From positions 1 to 64,000 of the forward strand of contig CAJZBQ010000005.1 in NCBI GenBank assembly GCA_914767885.1: a stretch of DNA of 64,000 nucleotides, in the 5' to 3' direction. Numbering within the stretch: position 1 is the stretch's first letter; each line of letters begins with the position of its first letter. Positions 44,046 to 57,040 of the stretch are shown here, in pieces. The notes beneath the pieces are model-generated. The model was not told the DNA's origin, made no database searches, and saw nothing but the letters and a program-made list of their open reading frames with translations. The DNA is from Blepharisma stoltei (lineage: Eukaryota; Ciliophora; Heterotrichea; Heterotrichida; Blepharismidae). The translations under genes and the position numbers were made by a program.

Positions 44046-45839
44046 ACTATATATTTGTATTTTTAATAAGTAAATTAAATTTTTTTAAAGTTAAAAAAAT
44101 TTTAGGTCTTAGTTATTATTTTGACAAATAAGAAATGTGCCAAAGCAAAAGCAATATTATCTAAAAATCAATATGATCGTGCATTCAAGCCTAATTTTTT
44201 GAATGCCCAATTAATTAAGAGCAATAAATAATTTATAGCTCTTAAAACAGCTAAATAAATTTAGGAGGCCATGAAATGGTATCAACTGTTTATAATAGAA
44301 ATTAGTAATAGGAAGCTTATTAGGATATTGAAATAATTTTAAGTATATAATCAAAAATAAATCTGTTATAAAGCGTCAATTTATATGATGCATCCAGAAT
44401 AGGATGCCTTTTGGCAGCATCTTTCGATATTAGTAATTATAAAATCGGGGAAGAAAGTAAAAGGAATTTTAATTTTGAAGATTCCAAAAAAGTTTCAGTC
44501 CAATTCTTGAAGCATCAAGATAACCAGATGCAAAACTGAGTATTATTTGGTAAATAATTATTTAAGTAAACAGACCTTTAGAATTATCATCTTTAATTTT
44601 ACCAACAACAGAACTGAAAATTTAGACTAATTTGGGAGAGCTTAAGCAATATATTATAAATTATACTCTATTCAGAGGAATCGGTATTTAAGAAAAGAAA
44701 ATTTAGAAAAAGAGACTAGTTTAACATTTTTTTGGAATCTAGATTAAAATTATTTTATAGGCTATTTTTAACGTATAGACTTAGCTTATTTTTTGCTTCA
44801 ATTTGATAAAACTTATATAAAAATTGTAATGAAAATTGTTTATATTTCATTAAAATAAATTATAAATTATTAATAAAGCAATATATTCTCATCATAATAT
44901 CAATTTTATTATTAAAAGATATAGAAAATTACCTTAAATAGCCCCATAAGTGCATGAATTCGGCTAATTTTCAAATTTGATCAGACCAAACTAATAATTT
45001 ACAATTTAGCTGGCAATTCCCCGCTTATAGGAATTAAGTACCATCTAAAAAATGTTGTGTAGAAATAAAATATTGTTAGATAATTATCTCCGAGAACTTT
45101 TTTTCTGCATCTTATTATTTATCTAAGGGGGCAGTGTGAAGCTTCAAAAATTAAGCTGCACAGAGAAGGATTCAAATAAATGAATTTATCTTTAGTTAAT
45201 AAGTAAAAGTCTGTCCCATTCTTTAAAAACAGTTCAAAAATTAATATATAAATAATAAACTATATATCATAATCTGTTCAAATGCAATAGTGTATAAAAT
45301 ATCCTAAAATAATCATTTTGGCTATGGAGCTTCAAAATAAGCTGTATAAACTTTTACACAAAAATATTCATTGGCATTGTTGAAATTAAGACTCAAAAAT
45401 CTAATCATTTGGGATTCCTTGTAATCTCAATATTTTCTGCTTAATCTTTATTCTTGTTTGGTTTTCCCTCACTGGACATCAGCGGAGATTTAGTGTTTAT
45501 ATGAAAATGGAAAAAAAGTATATTCTTGAGATGGTGCAGATTACGAAAGCATAGCTGTACAGATAAATCCAATGAGTTTATCTAGCTGGCTCTTTTCTTT
45601 AAAGTTGTAGCTATAAATTCCTATGCAAGGTTCTGAATCTGCAAAAGGATTCTGGTTACCGGAGAAGAATTACGTGCAGAAATTTATTTATTTGATTTTT
45701 CTTAATGACATTAATTTATTCTATATCTAATTATTTTAAAAGTAAACCTTAAACTGATTTATTTGGCAGTACTCTTAATAAAGATATTTGAAGATGATAG
45801 GCAAAGTAGTATTTAATCTATTTAAAACCCAATAAAAAG
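44046..45839. other. Long AT-rich gap, no gene seen
   Basis: About 1.8 kb without a convincing frame, palindrome or known repeat. Could be IES-like or decayed coding DNA. Confidence 0.5.
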
Positions 45840-48668
45840 TTAAAATCTAAATTCCTGACAATTTTCTAGTGTATTTTTGCTAAAGTTGAACTTATAGTAT
45901 TTGTAGATATTTCCGCTACAATAGCCGTAGTCTGGATGGAAAAATCCAATATATGGATCATCATAAATTGATGCTATGCAGAGTTGTGCAAAACTATTTA
46001 AATTTGAATATCCTATTTTTTTCCATGTATTTTCATTTGAAACTCCGCTTTCATATATATCTCCCGATTGAATCAAATAAGCCTTATTTTTGCTTTGAAA
46101 TAGCAGCTTTGTTCTGTTACTGCTGATATTAAATGAAAGAACTTCAGAATAATTATTGCTCTGTATGTTATACTTATAAATTTTTGAATGATAATAACCA
46201 GTCAATAAAATTTTTTGGTTGAAATATATACATGAGCATGAGCCTGAAGCAATTGGAAGAGGAGATAGCCTGGATCATGAATTTTGAATAAGGTTAAAGC
46301 AAGTTACAAGTTGAGATCTGTTATCGCTTTGATCTTTGCCCCCGAAAACGTAAACTGAGTTATTTAAGTAAATAGCTCCAGAATCATAGCAAGGAGTACC
46401 AGGTGGGAGCATTCTTCCTAATTCACAATTTTTTGTGCTAATGATGCACGAAATCCCAGAAAAAGGATTTTTGCTTCCGTAGCAAAATAATTCGTTATCG
46501 GGTAGCAGAGCAATGCATGCATTGATACTTAAAGGCTCTGGAGTATTTATATATCAGGAATTCTTCGTAGTATTTAGAATGTCAATCTTGGTAAACAATG
46601 TTTTTTTTATAGAATTATAATATCCGCGATTATCTTTTTCTCTCACAGAGCAATTAGTTACAGCATAAAGAAATTTGCTGCTTTCAGGAATAGAAACCAT
46701 CCTATTATAAGCTGCTGCGACATTTAAATACTCTTTGGCGTAATCTTGATAAACTTCTTTCAATTTTGCACAAACATCACATAAGTCTTTTATAGTTTTA
46801 TTATTTTCGTAAATATTTTTGATTTCGTTATATTCTTTTGTGATTGATTCATATATTATTTTAATGCCTGGAATATCGCTGGAGAATAAAATTGTTGAGC
46901 AGGAAATCATTTGGGCTTCAATTTGGGATTTAAATTGGGAGCAGATATTTATTCGACTTTTGAGATTATTTATTTCTTCATTAATCTTGCTTACAGACGA
47001 GAGCGTAAAAGCATTAAATGCTTCACTTGCCTTTTTCTTAACTTTCAAATACTCATTAAAATGCTTTTGTAGTTCTGGAGAATCCTGGATTAAATCCTTA
47101 AAATCCTGGTTTTTGTTATATTGCTCGTTAACATAATTAAAATCTTCCTCAATTATTGCATTGAGATTTTCAAGCTCTTTTGATAGATTTATGAAAGTCT
47201 CTTGAGATAGCTCAAAATAGGTCTGGTTAATTCTATCGATTTTACCTTCAAAGCTTTTAATTTTATCTCCCATATTTTTAAATTTGCTTACTTCTTGGTG
47301 ATAATGATTTAAACAAAGCAGCGTTCTCCTATATTTTTCGGAATAAGATCTGAAATTCTTATAATATATCTTATATTTTGATTTTATTTCGCTGCTGTAT
47401 TCAAATAATTGGATATAGTCTGCGTTAGACCCGTAATTGATATTTGTTTGATTATAGTCTTGGAGAACTTGCTTATTGGATTTTTCTAAGCTCACTTTGC
47501 TAGACTTAACCATTTCGACCGGAATGTTTGCAATACTTTCTTTGATAGACTCACAATTTAAAATGTTGCTAATTTTCTTATCAAAATTATCCAGTTCTTC
47601 ACACTCAAGTTCGATTTTTCTGTTTGGAGTTAAGTTAGAAACGCTGATTGGATTTAATTTAACTTGAGGACCAAATCCTTGATTTATATTTTTAAGCTCA
47701 GCAGAAAATTTATCCTTTAAATCATTGATCTTTGTATCAATCACAGTTGAATACCTCATTTCCAACTCCTTTATCTGATTTGGCAAGGCGTTTTTGAGCT
47801 CAGCTAAAAATTCATCTTTTAACGCCTTAAGTTTTACATCTTGCATTGATAAGTGTTTTGCTTCAGCTTCTTTAAGCTGTGCTTCTAAACTCTTTTTTAA
47901 CTTCATATGCTCGCTATTGAGAAGCTCAATTTTCTCTTTACTACTTTTTATATCATTTTCGACAGCAAATCTATCATATAAACCATAATTTCCAATTTCT
48001 TCAATTTTTCTGTCATATTTCAGCATGGCTTCATTGATTTTCTTTTCACAATTTTTTTCAAGCAAACTTATTTTGTTGTCAAATTTATTAAGTCGATTTT
48101 CTATAGGATTTGTTCGTTTATTTATCATAAATTTGATTTTGTTCTCAACGAGTTGACTGATTAATTTTTCTACGTCAAAAGTACAGAAAAATTTTATTGC
48201 GTTATCCAAATTAGAAGCCTGAGGAATAAGATTTTTGTAAAGCTGAATGGCCTCTTGCTGGGATAAAGCCAAAGATTTTATAAGAATGTCTTTTTCGTAT
48301 TTCGAGATCTTTTCAGTATTTGATACAAGATTAATCAAAGCTTCAACTTTGCTGAGGTTTGGATCAAAATTTTTCAAGGTTTCCTCGAAGTTCATTTCTG
48401 TTTGTTTTGAGCTCTCTGAAATCGTTTTTAAGGCATTTTTTAAAGATTCTTCAAGAGCATTTTTTTCGCTTTTGAGAAGCTCAAGCACTGCTTCCTTGGA
48501 TTGCGGATTTGGTTTCTCAAATAATGCTTCAACTTTGTGAGCCACAGGATTGCTTAAGTGTATGCCCATATGCTGGTTGCATAGTATAGTTTCTATGGAG
48601 TTGCAATTACAACTAAATTCAGGATTTTCTTTGCAGTTTTCGTAAAAGCAAGATATTCTTTCCTCCAT
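45840..48668 (-). CDS. B-box, coiled-coil, kelch-repeat protein
   Basis: 942 residues in a single frame when TGA is Trp (KNSWYIN and QNSWSRL). Residues 1-45 form a B-box-like zinc site (CFYENCKENPEFSCNC, LCNQHMGIHLSNPVAHKV). Residues about 50-690 are coiled coil (ENDIKSSKEKIELLNSEHMK, KDEFLAELKNALPNQIKELE). Residues about 705-942 look like kelch blades (NSVYVFGGKDQSDNRSQLVTC, NSWSRLSPLPIASGS, then weaker blades). No RING is present, so it is a TRIM-like protein without the ligase domain. Such B-box/kelch proteins are abundant in ciliates; role unknown. Divergent from the small gene at 49285 across ~600 bp. Confidence 0.75.
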
Positions 48669-49284
48669 TGCTATACTATATTATATATAAAACCTAAAGA
48701 ATTGTATAATTTTTATGCTTATTTCAATGCGCTTATCTTGATTATGATATAGAATATCAACACTAGTAGCATTAATAAAGCATGGCTTTCTTCATTTTTG
48801 TCTTTTTCTCCTAATTCAAATGAGTATTTTCAATGTTTTCATCAGTTTTCAATGTTAATTTTCCACTTAAGAAATGATATGGAGCGTTTGTTATTAAATA
48901 GGAGAGCCAGAGAAGGGCTTATCGCTGATTTAAAGACTTGATCAAAAGCTAAAACTAGAAATAAAATATCATGAATAAATAAACACAATTTTAAAGTAAT
49001 ACTGATTATTGGCTTAGCTGAAATAGTTAAATTTTGGATTTGCTAAAAACTCAGATCTATCGATTAAGTTTTATGAGAGATTATTTTAAATCTTCTTAAA
49101 ATTCATGGAAAAATGATGGGTCCTTATTTTAAATCCAAAAATTTCAATATTAATCCTTGACATTTTTGGTTTTTAAGGGGCTCATTTTATTATTATAATA
49201 TGAATCTAAATTTTTAGGAAACTAATATCAAAACTCAATTTCAGCAAAAGCTCTGGTAAGTGAAAGAAAACCTTTTATTTAAAT
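48669..49284. other. Intergenic, no gene seen
   Basis: 616 bp AT-rich upstream of the B-box/kelch gene; no repeat or frame recognised. Confidence 0.5.
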
Positions 49285-49572
49285 ATGTTCTGGGCAGGGA
49301 TAATACTAATGAACTACTTAACCTACAAGGAAAATAAAAAGTTTGCAGATATTGCAGATTCAGAACTTTTATTATGTTTGAAACATCGTGAAGAAATTGA
49401 AAAATATGAATTTGATTCCTATTATAATGAATTGCAAATCAAAGATCTAATTAAACAATATCAAGATACAATAGATGCTATGAAAAAAAGAGGAAAGCTC
49501 TACCTTCCCATAATAATCTGAAAAGTTCTATTAATTAAGAAATACATATTAATGTTTTTTAAATGAAAATAG
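49285..49572 (+). CDS. Small hypothetical protein
   Basis: 95 residues (TGA twice as Trp) to TAG at 49570. N-terminal hydrophobic start MFWAGIILMNYL then a charged helix (YKENKKFADIADSELLLCLK). Could be a small membrane-anchored protein. No homology recognised. Confidence 0.4.
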
Positions 49573-49858
49573 CATATATCTTTAAATCTAATTTAATTAT
49601 TTATGAAAACAGCTATTTTATTATATTGAAATTCTTATAATTCTATGCTTATTTATTTAAAAATAATTATTATATTTATTCTTTAAGTTTTGGATAAATT
49701 TTAGTTATATAAAAAATAATCTCTGTATAAATTATTCAGTGTATTTCTGGCAATCGAAAATTTCAACTAAATTGCAAGTGACTTCCAATATAAGCAAAAC
49801 TAGTGACATGAAATCATAATTATAATGTATATTGATAATATGCTAATTAAGGAAAAAA

Positions 49859-50584
49859 TTAATTATACCCGCCTTTGTGTCTGGGCGGCACCGGTAGATG
49901 CCCAACTTTATCCATGCTCTCCAACAAAGTTAAATCTTTCCTTAATATAACTTGTGAAACCCCAGTATTATAAAAATTCAGCAAAGGCTCAAAAAATGCA
50001 TTTCCTTTATAAATCCATTCTTTCAATAAAAAATAAAACAAAAAATTCAAAAATTTCCCATGTGTGATTAGCGCAATGCTTGTAAAAGGATACTCCTTAT
50101 TATTTGCATACCCAATTAGTCTATTTCACAAATTTTTTGCTCTAGTCTCAGCTTCTTCTAACGTTTCTACCGTTTCTTTAAAAAATCATCCATTCTCATT
50201 AACCTCATTTGGAATTTCGAACTCAGGAAACATTTTTAGTAGCTGCGACCTTGTAGACCCAGGGAAAGGAACCCCATTTCTTCTCGGCCCTCTAACTTCA
50301 TATATATCAGTCCATACTTCTCTTTTCGCATCGATCCCATCAAATGCAAATTTCGCTGTCTGAAGCGTCCTGATCATAGGGCTTGTATAGACACACTGTA
50401 TCTCAAAATTTTTCCAATTTTTTTTCATGTACTCACCCAACTTTGTCGCTTGATCTTGCCCGACTGATGTCAAAACTGGGTCAATTTCTCTATATGATTC
50501 ATAACTCTCCCTATGTGTTAATTTCATATAATTATTGTAAGATTCTGCGTGGCGGATGAAATAGACTTTGAGTCCTTTACTCAT
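49859..50584 (-). CDS. Histidine phosphatase (phosphoglycerate mutase-like)
   Basis: 241 residues with TGA as Trp (NENGWFFKET, KNLWNRL). Has the catalytic RHA motif YFIRHAESYNN at about 7-17, the second arginine region YTSPMIRTLQTA, and the second catalytic histidine in ALITHGKFLNF. The IRHAES/THGxF pattern is that of the branch-1 histidine phosphatase superfamily rather than a specific glycolytic mutase; substrate unknown. A decayed copy of its 5' part lies at about 51637-51820 in the tandem duplication. Confidence 0.85.
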
Positions 50585-50759
50585 TTATTTGATAATTTTA
50601 TTAATAATTATGAATATCTAAAATTTCAAGAAAAAGGGCAGTCATTTATAAAGAATGAAATAACACACTCAAGCAACTTTATTAAAGATAAAGACCTAGT
50701 GCTTTTCAAGTTAACATGATGGCTTCCACAAAGAGTAAAGAGGAATTAGAGAAAGCATT

Positions 50760-50945
50760 ATGAAAATACAATTGAATACCGTAATGAAAATTGGTAAGGA
50801 AATTGAAGTGCTAGAGGACACATATTTAAGGAGAAACGTCGATTTGCAAAGAGAAAAAGTGCAACAAATGGAAGGAAATAATACATTTGAGAAAATAGAA
50901 GAAGAAATCATAGATTTGGTCCAAGAATTCATATATATTGATTAA
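50760..50945 (+). pseudogene. Small coiled-coil gene, copy 1, 5' frameshift
   Basis: Matches the gene at 51948-52186 (LEDTYLRRNVDLQREKVQQM versus LEDTHLRRNVELQREKVQQM) but the first ~15 codons, which start ATGGCTTCCACAAAG at 50719, are in another frame through small deletions. Translation could only start at the internal ATG 50760. Confidence 0.55.
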
Positions 50946-50952
50946 TTACTTT

Positions 50953-50972
50953 CTAACACCCTAACACCCTAA
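50953..50972. repeat. Internal telomeric repeat
   Basis: CTAACACCCTAACACCCTAA, two and a half telomere units in the chromosome-end orientation, immediately after copy 1 of the small coiled-coil gene. A second one sits at the same relative place in copy 2. Confidence 0.9.
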
Positions 50973-51636
50973 AAATAGCCTTTTGAGCATAATTCTTTTC
51001 CAATTCATAAAAAGAATTTAATAAAAAGATCAGTATTTCACTTAAAAAAATTTACAAAAATCTGCTCTTATTTAAAGGATAGGTTAATTTATCTAAAACA
51101 TGCACATTTTACTGATACTTTGCTTTGATTTAAAGGGGGAGTGAGCATATTTACTGTTAATTAAAACCTTAGCTATCAATGAAGCTGAGCCAAAGTAAAA
51201 GCTAAATGTATTCTGATGGATCTTATTAAACTCTTAGCTCCAATTCTTCTAATATTTCCTTTATTTCTTTAAAATCAATCTTTCTTATTTTCTATTAGTA
51301 AATTTAGACTCAGTAATCATCACCTTAGAAACGTTTTCTTCCCAACTATACCAGCAGTGAGTCATTTTGTCAAGAGAAGCATATGATACTGAAGCATAGA
51401 TTGAAGTACAAAAAAGAATTATGGATATATTTTAACGTTTAAAGAGCTTCAAAATATTCAGCTCGAATAACTTATATTGCAAATGCTATTGTTTTTGCAA
51501 TGATTTTAGAACTTTGAAATAATAATAAATTGCCAAGTTCAAATTTGATAAAATTCAATTATAAATCTGCATATAAAAATAATAGAAAGAAGAGTTTATA
51601 GCGCCTTATTAAATTTGGGAGGCTTCTGGTATGTGG
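50973..51636. other. Spacer between duplication units
   Basis: No gene. At about 51060-51145 are two direct GCT(C/T)TTATTTAAAGG-like motifs ending GGGGGAGTGAGC, a remnant of the right end of the TTTAAATTGAAAC-type MITE. Confidence 0.5.
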
Positions 51637-51947
51637 AGATACTGCATCTCAAAATTTTTCCAATTTTTTTTCGCGTTCTTGTCAAACTCAATTGGACTGA
51701 TGCTAGAATTGGGTCAATTTTTCTATTTGATTCATAGTTCTGTTAATTTCATACAATAATTGTAAGATTCTGTTTGAGCGAATGAGAAAGACTTTGAGTT
51801 CTTTGCTCATTTATTTGATAATTTTATTAATGATTAATGAATATCTAGCATTTCAAGAAAGAAGGGCAGTCATTTATAAAGAATGAAATAAGGCACTCAG
51901 CAGCTTTATTAAAGATAAAGACCCAGTGCCTTTTCAAGCTTGCATTA

Positions 51948-52186
51948 TGGCTTCCACAAAAGAGTTAAGAGAGATTAGAGAAAGCATCATGAAGCTACAA
52001 TTAGAAGGCCGAGCAATGGAAATTGTCCAGAAAATTGAAGCGCTAGAGGACACACATTTAAGGAGAAATGTCGAGTTGCAAAGAGAAAAAGTGCAACAAA
52101 TGGAAGGAAATAATACATTTGTGAGGGAAATCGAAGAGGAAATAATGGATTTGATCCAAGAACTCATATATATTGATCGGACATAA
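51948..52186 (+). CDS. Small coiled-coil protein, copy 2
   Basis: 79 residues, MASTKELREIRESIMKLQLE to TAA, charged and entirely helical. Intact copy of the frame at 50760. No function assigned. The gene end is 11 bp before an internal telomeric repeat. Confidence 0.55.
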
Positions 52187-52197
52187 TTAATTACTTT

Positions 52198-52216
52198 CTA
52201 ACACCCTAACACCCTA
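52198..52216. repeat. Internal telomeric repeat
   Basis: CTAACACCCTAACACCCTA, matching 50953-50972 in position within the duplicated unit. Confidence 0.9.
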
Positions 52217-52276
52217 GAGATCCCAGCCTTTTCTTATTTAAAAATCGTTTCCAATTGATAAGAAAATTTTAATAAA

Positions 52277-53020
52277 ATGGATGAATCAATTAGCATCGAC
52301 AGCACAATTGAAGGCGACCCTGACTATATTATTATCAAAATTTCTGATCTGAATCCTCTCCACTGCAATAAGCAACGTCTTATTGATTCAAGCGACTACT
52401 TTGAAGCTTTAGTTCGCAATGGTGGGTTCAAAGAAGGGATTCTTGGCTGTGTGAATTTCTCATTATCAGAATGGCGTGAAGAATACTACACTTTCTTCTC
52501 CTGGCTTTCCTCAGGAATCGATCTCCTTAAAGTCCTGAATACTCGCTGTTTACTATTTTTTATTATTTTTGGGAATTATTTTCAATTGAAACCTAAATAT
52601 TTCAAAATTTTGGATCAATATGCAGGGAATATTAATATTTTAGATCAAAATGTGCAGACTTATCTGATGATTTATTGGTCGTATAGGTATATACCTTTTA
52701 CTACAATGACCACAATGGTTTTAAGCAACCAATCTTCTCAAGGAAATCAACAATTGGTGAAGCTGGTTCTGGCGTGGCTTGATGAAAAATCGTTTGAAGA
52801 CAGAAGAGCATTGGAGTCTTCAGAGCAGTTTCACCAAGTCAGAGCATTTTTAAAAACAATCAGCTCATGGATTCCTACAAATGTGGCAGAACTTATGGGG
52901 ATTATATCAGATTATCCTTACGCTGCCCAAGTTTTTGACATAATTTCTCTATTCTCTACTATGAAAGCAGTTTGTTTCTGTACAAGATTCACCCCGACTG
53001 TAGTGTTTAAATATGCTTAA
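52277..53020 (+). CDS. BTB/BACK-like protein
   Basis: 247 residues, TAA stop, no TGA needed. The stretch LIDSSDYFEALVRNGGFKEG is the classic BTB pattern (xLxxxSxYFxxLxxxxFxE), preceded by IIIKISDLNPLHCNKQ. It continues with helices (YAGNINILDQNVQTYLMIYW, QLVKLVLAWLDEKSFEDRR) that resemble a BACK domain. Probably a protein-interaction adaptor; a link to Cullin-3 is only by family. Confidence 0.55.
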   Translation: MDESISIDSTIEGDPDYIIIKISDLNPLHCNKQRLIDSSDYFEALVRNGGFKEGILGCVNFSLSEWREEYYTFFSWLSSGIDLLKVLNTRCLLFFIIFGNYFQLKPKYFKILDQYAGNINILDQNVQTYLMIYWSYRYIPFTTMTTMVLSNQSSQGNQQLVKLVLAWLDEKSFEDRRALESSEQFHQVRAFLKTISSWIPTNVAELMGIISDYPYAAQVFDIISLFSTMKAVCFCTRFTPTVVFKYA

Positions 53021-53088
53021 TTCACTGATTTTAATTATCATTTAAATCAGCATAGCTTTACTTTTAAATCTAATTTAATAAAGATAAA

Positions 53089-53868
53089 ATGTTTGGTAAA
53101 TCCTTACTAAAACAACGTACAATTTCAAGCAGCAATTTTTCTCCCAATTTTTCATCAGGTGTTAGTTTCCGCTTAATAGAAGCCCGACTTACAAAAAGTG
53201 TCGCCATTATAGGCTCAATGAACATCTACGCAAAAGTTTACTATTCCAATCAAATTTGGGAAAGCTCAGTTTGCTCCAGCCTTGGGCTTCATCCAAAATG
53301 AGACGCTTCCTATCATTTTGACTATTCAGACTCACACACCATCCAATTAATTCTGTTCCATAAAGCTTTTCTATTAGGGGATACTGAAATTGGTCGGTGC
53401 ACTATAGATCTTCATGATGTTTTACAAGGCCACTTAACTGAATGATGGGACCTGCTATCCTTGACTAATGAGACCACTGGGACTGTCTTGGTCAGTTTTA
53501 ATCTTGGGAATTTGACAGTCCCAGAGGACAAATTGTTGACAACTCACAGTTCGAATTGTTCTTGAGATATCAGAGTCCCTGAATTTGAAATGGACTTTTC
53601 ACCTATACGTCCAAGTAGGCCTTCCCCAGACACCCGACGACAACTAAGTGAGCGGACGACAGAAAAGAAAATGATTCGTTTTAGCACAGAGCCAGATGAA
53701 GTTTTAGAGGTCGATGACATTAAATCAGACCTTATGGAAGAAAATGAAAGATTGAGAAGACAAGAAGCCAAGGTAAGAAAAATGTTTGAAAAGCTTAAAG
53801 ACGAGTTTGTGAAGATGAAAGAAGATAAAGTTGGACTCAAAAAATCTATGTCTAAGAAGGTGAATTAA
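53089..53868 (+). CDS. C2-domain protein with C-terminal coiled coil
   Basis: 259 residues, TGA as Trp in HPKWDASY, TEWWDLL and NCSWDIR. Residues about 25-145 fit a C2 domain (VSFRLIEARLTKS, AKVYYSNQIWESSV, LGLHPKWDASYHFDYSDSH, IQLILFHKAFLLGDTEIGRC). The conserved NPxWNE-like position is HPKWDA. The calcium-binding aspartates are not obvious. The tail is charged coiled coil (DLMEENERLRRQEAKVRKMF). Tightly followed by a small coiled-coil gene. Confidence 0.7.
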
Positions 53869-53891
53869 TTTTTTTTTTAAAAAATATTTTT

Positions 53892-54272
53892 ATGGGGATA
53901 TTTAAAAGGAAAAAGGATAAAGAAAGTTTACAAATTAGAGAAGAATGCATAGTCGCTGAAAAAACGTCATTACAAGAAGAAAAAGAAAGGCTGGAGCGAG
54001 AAAAAGAAGAAATCGAAAAACAAAAAGAAATTTTGAACCGGGACTACTTAAAGCTGAAGCAGGAAAAATATAAATTAAACGCAAAGAAAAAAGTGATAGA
54101 AAAGACTGGAAAACAGCTGAGCTCAGCTTCAAAGCAGCTTGAAAAACAAAAAGACGTGATGAAGAAAGGGACTTTGAGAAGTGTAAATAGAGACCTAAAC
54201 GAGCTTGAAGACCTTGAAGACATCTCCAGAGAACTTGCTGGGTTTCCTGAAGACTCAACTGACTCCTATTAA
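53892..54272 (+). CDS. Coiled-coil protein, 126 residues
   Basis: MGIFKRKKDKESLQIREE... to TAA; a single long helix rich in Glu and Lys, with an MG start and basic head that could be myristoylated. Only 23 bp after the C2 gene stop, and 23 bp before the Rab gene; could be co-regulated. No family. Confidence 0.55.
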   Translation: MGIFKRKKDKESLQIREECIVAEKTSLQEEKERLEREKEEIEKQKEILNRDYLKLKQEKYKLNAKKKVIEKTGKQLSSASKQLEKQKDVMKKGTLRSVNRDLNELEDLEDISRELAGFPEDSTDSY

Positions 54273-54289
54273 TGTAATTGATTAGATAA

Positions 54290-55263
<974 letters not shown>

Positions 55264-55472
55264 ATAAATATATATTAAACGCAATAAATAATAAAATTAA
55301 TGCTTATATATTATCCTTTTTTTAATTAAATAATAAATTTTCAAATAATCAAATTATTTTTTTAAATTCTTTGTGTTTTACCATATTTAAGATCTCCATT
55401 TTTATCTTAATTAGTTAGGATATCATCATTTTGCTTTAATCCTTGAAAATACAAGGTGAATAATCAATTAAT

Positions 55473-56660
55473 ATGGACTCAACTCACCACTGTAACTTCG
55501 AGCAGTGTCACGATCCTTCTAAATGTGTTTGTTCCTGTGAAGGCCAAACCACATATCTCTGCAAAAAGCATATAGAAGCCCATAGATCTTCAAAACCTGA
55601 CGCAAATCACCAGCTTATTTGGCTTATAATAGACCCTGATAACTCTGTTCGTAACAACCTGCGGAATTATTTCCAGAAAAATATCGGCGCTCTGAGAGAT
55701 CTGGAAACTTCCATTATAGATAGGCTGGAGACGGAGTCAAAGAAACTGAAGGAAGACACAGACAAGACTGTATCTTTTATTTCTGAAATTAAGGAAAAAT
55801 ACCAAAAAATAGACCAAGAAATACAAAATACAGTAGAAATCCCAGCAGTTGGGCTGACCTTGGCGCAAAGGTTGCTGAGTCTGGCCCCAGATACGATTTG
55901 GGAGTCTATTGAAAATTTAAAAAACACTGGGGAGCTTGTATAGTAATTGCCCGAGGATGGCGTTATCTTGCGCCATCCTCGGACAATTCAAAAATGGCCC
56001 CACACCGGGAATTGAACCCACGTGTGGGGCCATTTTTGGTATGTGTAGAACATCGACTCCCATGCACCAAAAATGGCCCCACACGTGGGTTCAATTCCCG
56101 GTGTGGCGCCATTTTTTAAATTGCCCGAGGATGGCGCAAGATAGCGCCATCCTCGGGCAATTACAATATCGACTGATCGAGCCTTTGAAATTGCTCATTT
56201 TTATGTGCTAAGGTACTGCCAAAGGCCAGTAAAACAGATTTTGGATCATATGATTGAGCTAAACAAGTGCAATATCGTGTATGGCAGGCGGCAAACTTTA
56301 AGGCAAGAAAGATTGCAAAATTTAGATAGAGAGCTCACATTATTTAAAAAGAAAATAAGTCAGCTTAACGAGGAAAATTTAAAATTCGTGAAAGCTCACA
56401 ATGAAAAACCTAATATAGAATCCAATAAAAGCGAAAAAGTCAGTGCAAAGTCTGAGAAAACGTGAGCTCAAGACATGCTGGAATTTTACCAGGACAACTC
56501 ATCAGTTCCTACAAATTCAAGCCAAACCCAAAGCACGATTTCTCAGTTTGATGCACATTCGACTATTTCTGATGTAGACTCAAGGTCAACGATTTCAGAT
56601 GCAAGATCATCGTCATCAGACCTACATCTGCATACAAATAACTCAAACAATTCAAGATAA
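55473..56660 (+). CDS. B-box zinc-finger coiled-coil protein (one IES)
   Basis: 319 residues after removing 55941-56168. N-terminal B-box-like site CNFEQCHDPSKCVCSC, LCKKHIEAH, HQL, the same type as in the protein at 45840-48668. Coiled coil follows at about 65-120 (NIGALRDLETSIIDRLETES) and about 185-250 (LQNLDRELTLFKKKISQLNE). The tail is Ser/Thr-rich with HSTISDVDSRSTISDARSSS repeats. Across the IES the join is NTGELV-STDRAFEIAHFY. TGA encodes Trp in EKTWAQDM. Role unknown; probably a scaffold. Confidence 0.8.
55941..56168. mobile_element. Palindromic IES, 228 bp, in B-box gene
   Basis: TA at 55939-55940 and 56167-56168. The arms GTAATTGCCCGAGGATGGCG and complement are at both ends, each folding on itself. 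The inner arms are AAAATGGCCCCACAC / GTGTGGGGCCATTTTT. GC-rich in an AT-rich setting. The frame is restored only with this TA pair. Confidence 0.9.
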
Positions 56661-57040
56661 ATTTAAATATAATTTCAAATCATTTCAAATAGTGCGTTTC
56701 GGTAATTTTGGTTTTAAAAAACTTGCTATCCAATATAATTTACTTATAAAGCATTTAAATATTAAGACAATATGATGACCTTACCCGGACTAATTAAAAT
56801 TAGTGAAAAATAGGTAAAATTATTTCATTTAGTTTCTTTTAATATATACAATTGTATTTTTACCGAATCTATTCAAAAGAAAAAATAATGAGCAACATAA
56901 ATTTTATAAATAAATTATAAACATTTCAAAATGGAGCTTTGGCTATTCACAATTAAGCTCTGAAGTAGAATCAATAAAGGCTCGAAATCAATTTTTAGCT
57001 AATTATTATATAATTGGTGTATTAAAATTTATAAAAATAA
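56661..57040. other. Intergenic, no gene seen
   Basis: 380 bp AT-rich spacer before the tandem gene family. Confidence 0.5.

Larger units (their letters stand above)
50385..50972. repeat. Tandem duplication unit, copy 1
   Basis: Similar throughout to 51637-52216. Contains the 5' end of the histidine phosphatase gene, a short spacer, a small coiled-coil frame and, at the very end, an internal telomeric repeat. Distance between units about 1.25 kb. Confidence 0.8.
51637..52216. repeat. Tandem duplication unit, copy 2
   Basis: Second unit. The histidine phosphatase part (51637-51830) is decayed by indels and substitutions and is a truncated pseudogene on the minus strand; the small coiled-coil gene is intact. 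Confidence 0.8.

Noticed and set aside
55941-56168. GAATTGAACCCACG-like stretch as a tRNA T-arm
   Set aside because: It is part of the nested palindrome; no acceptor stem, D-arm or anticodon arm fits. No tRNA or rRNA gene was found anywhere in the window.
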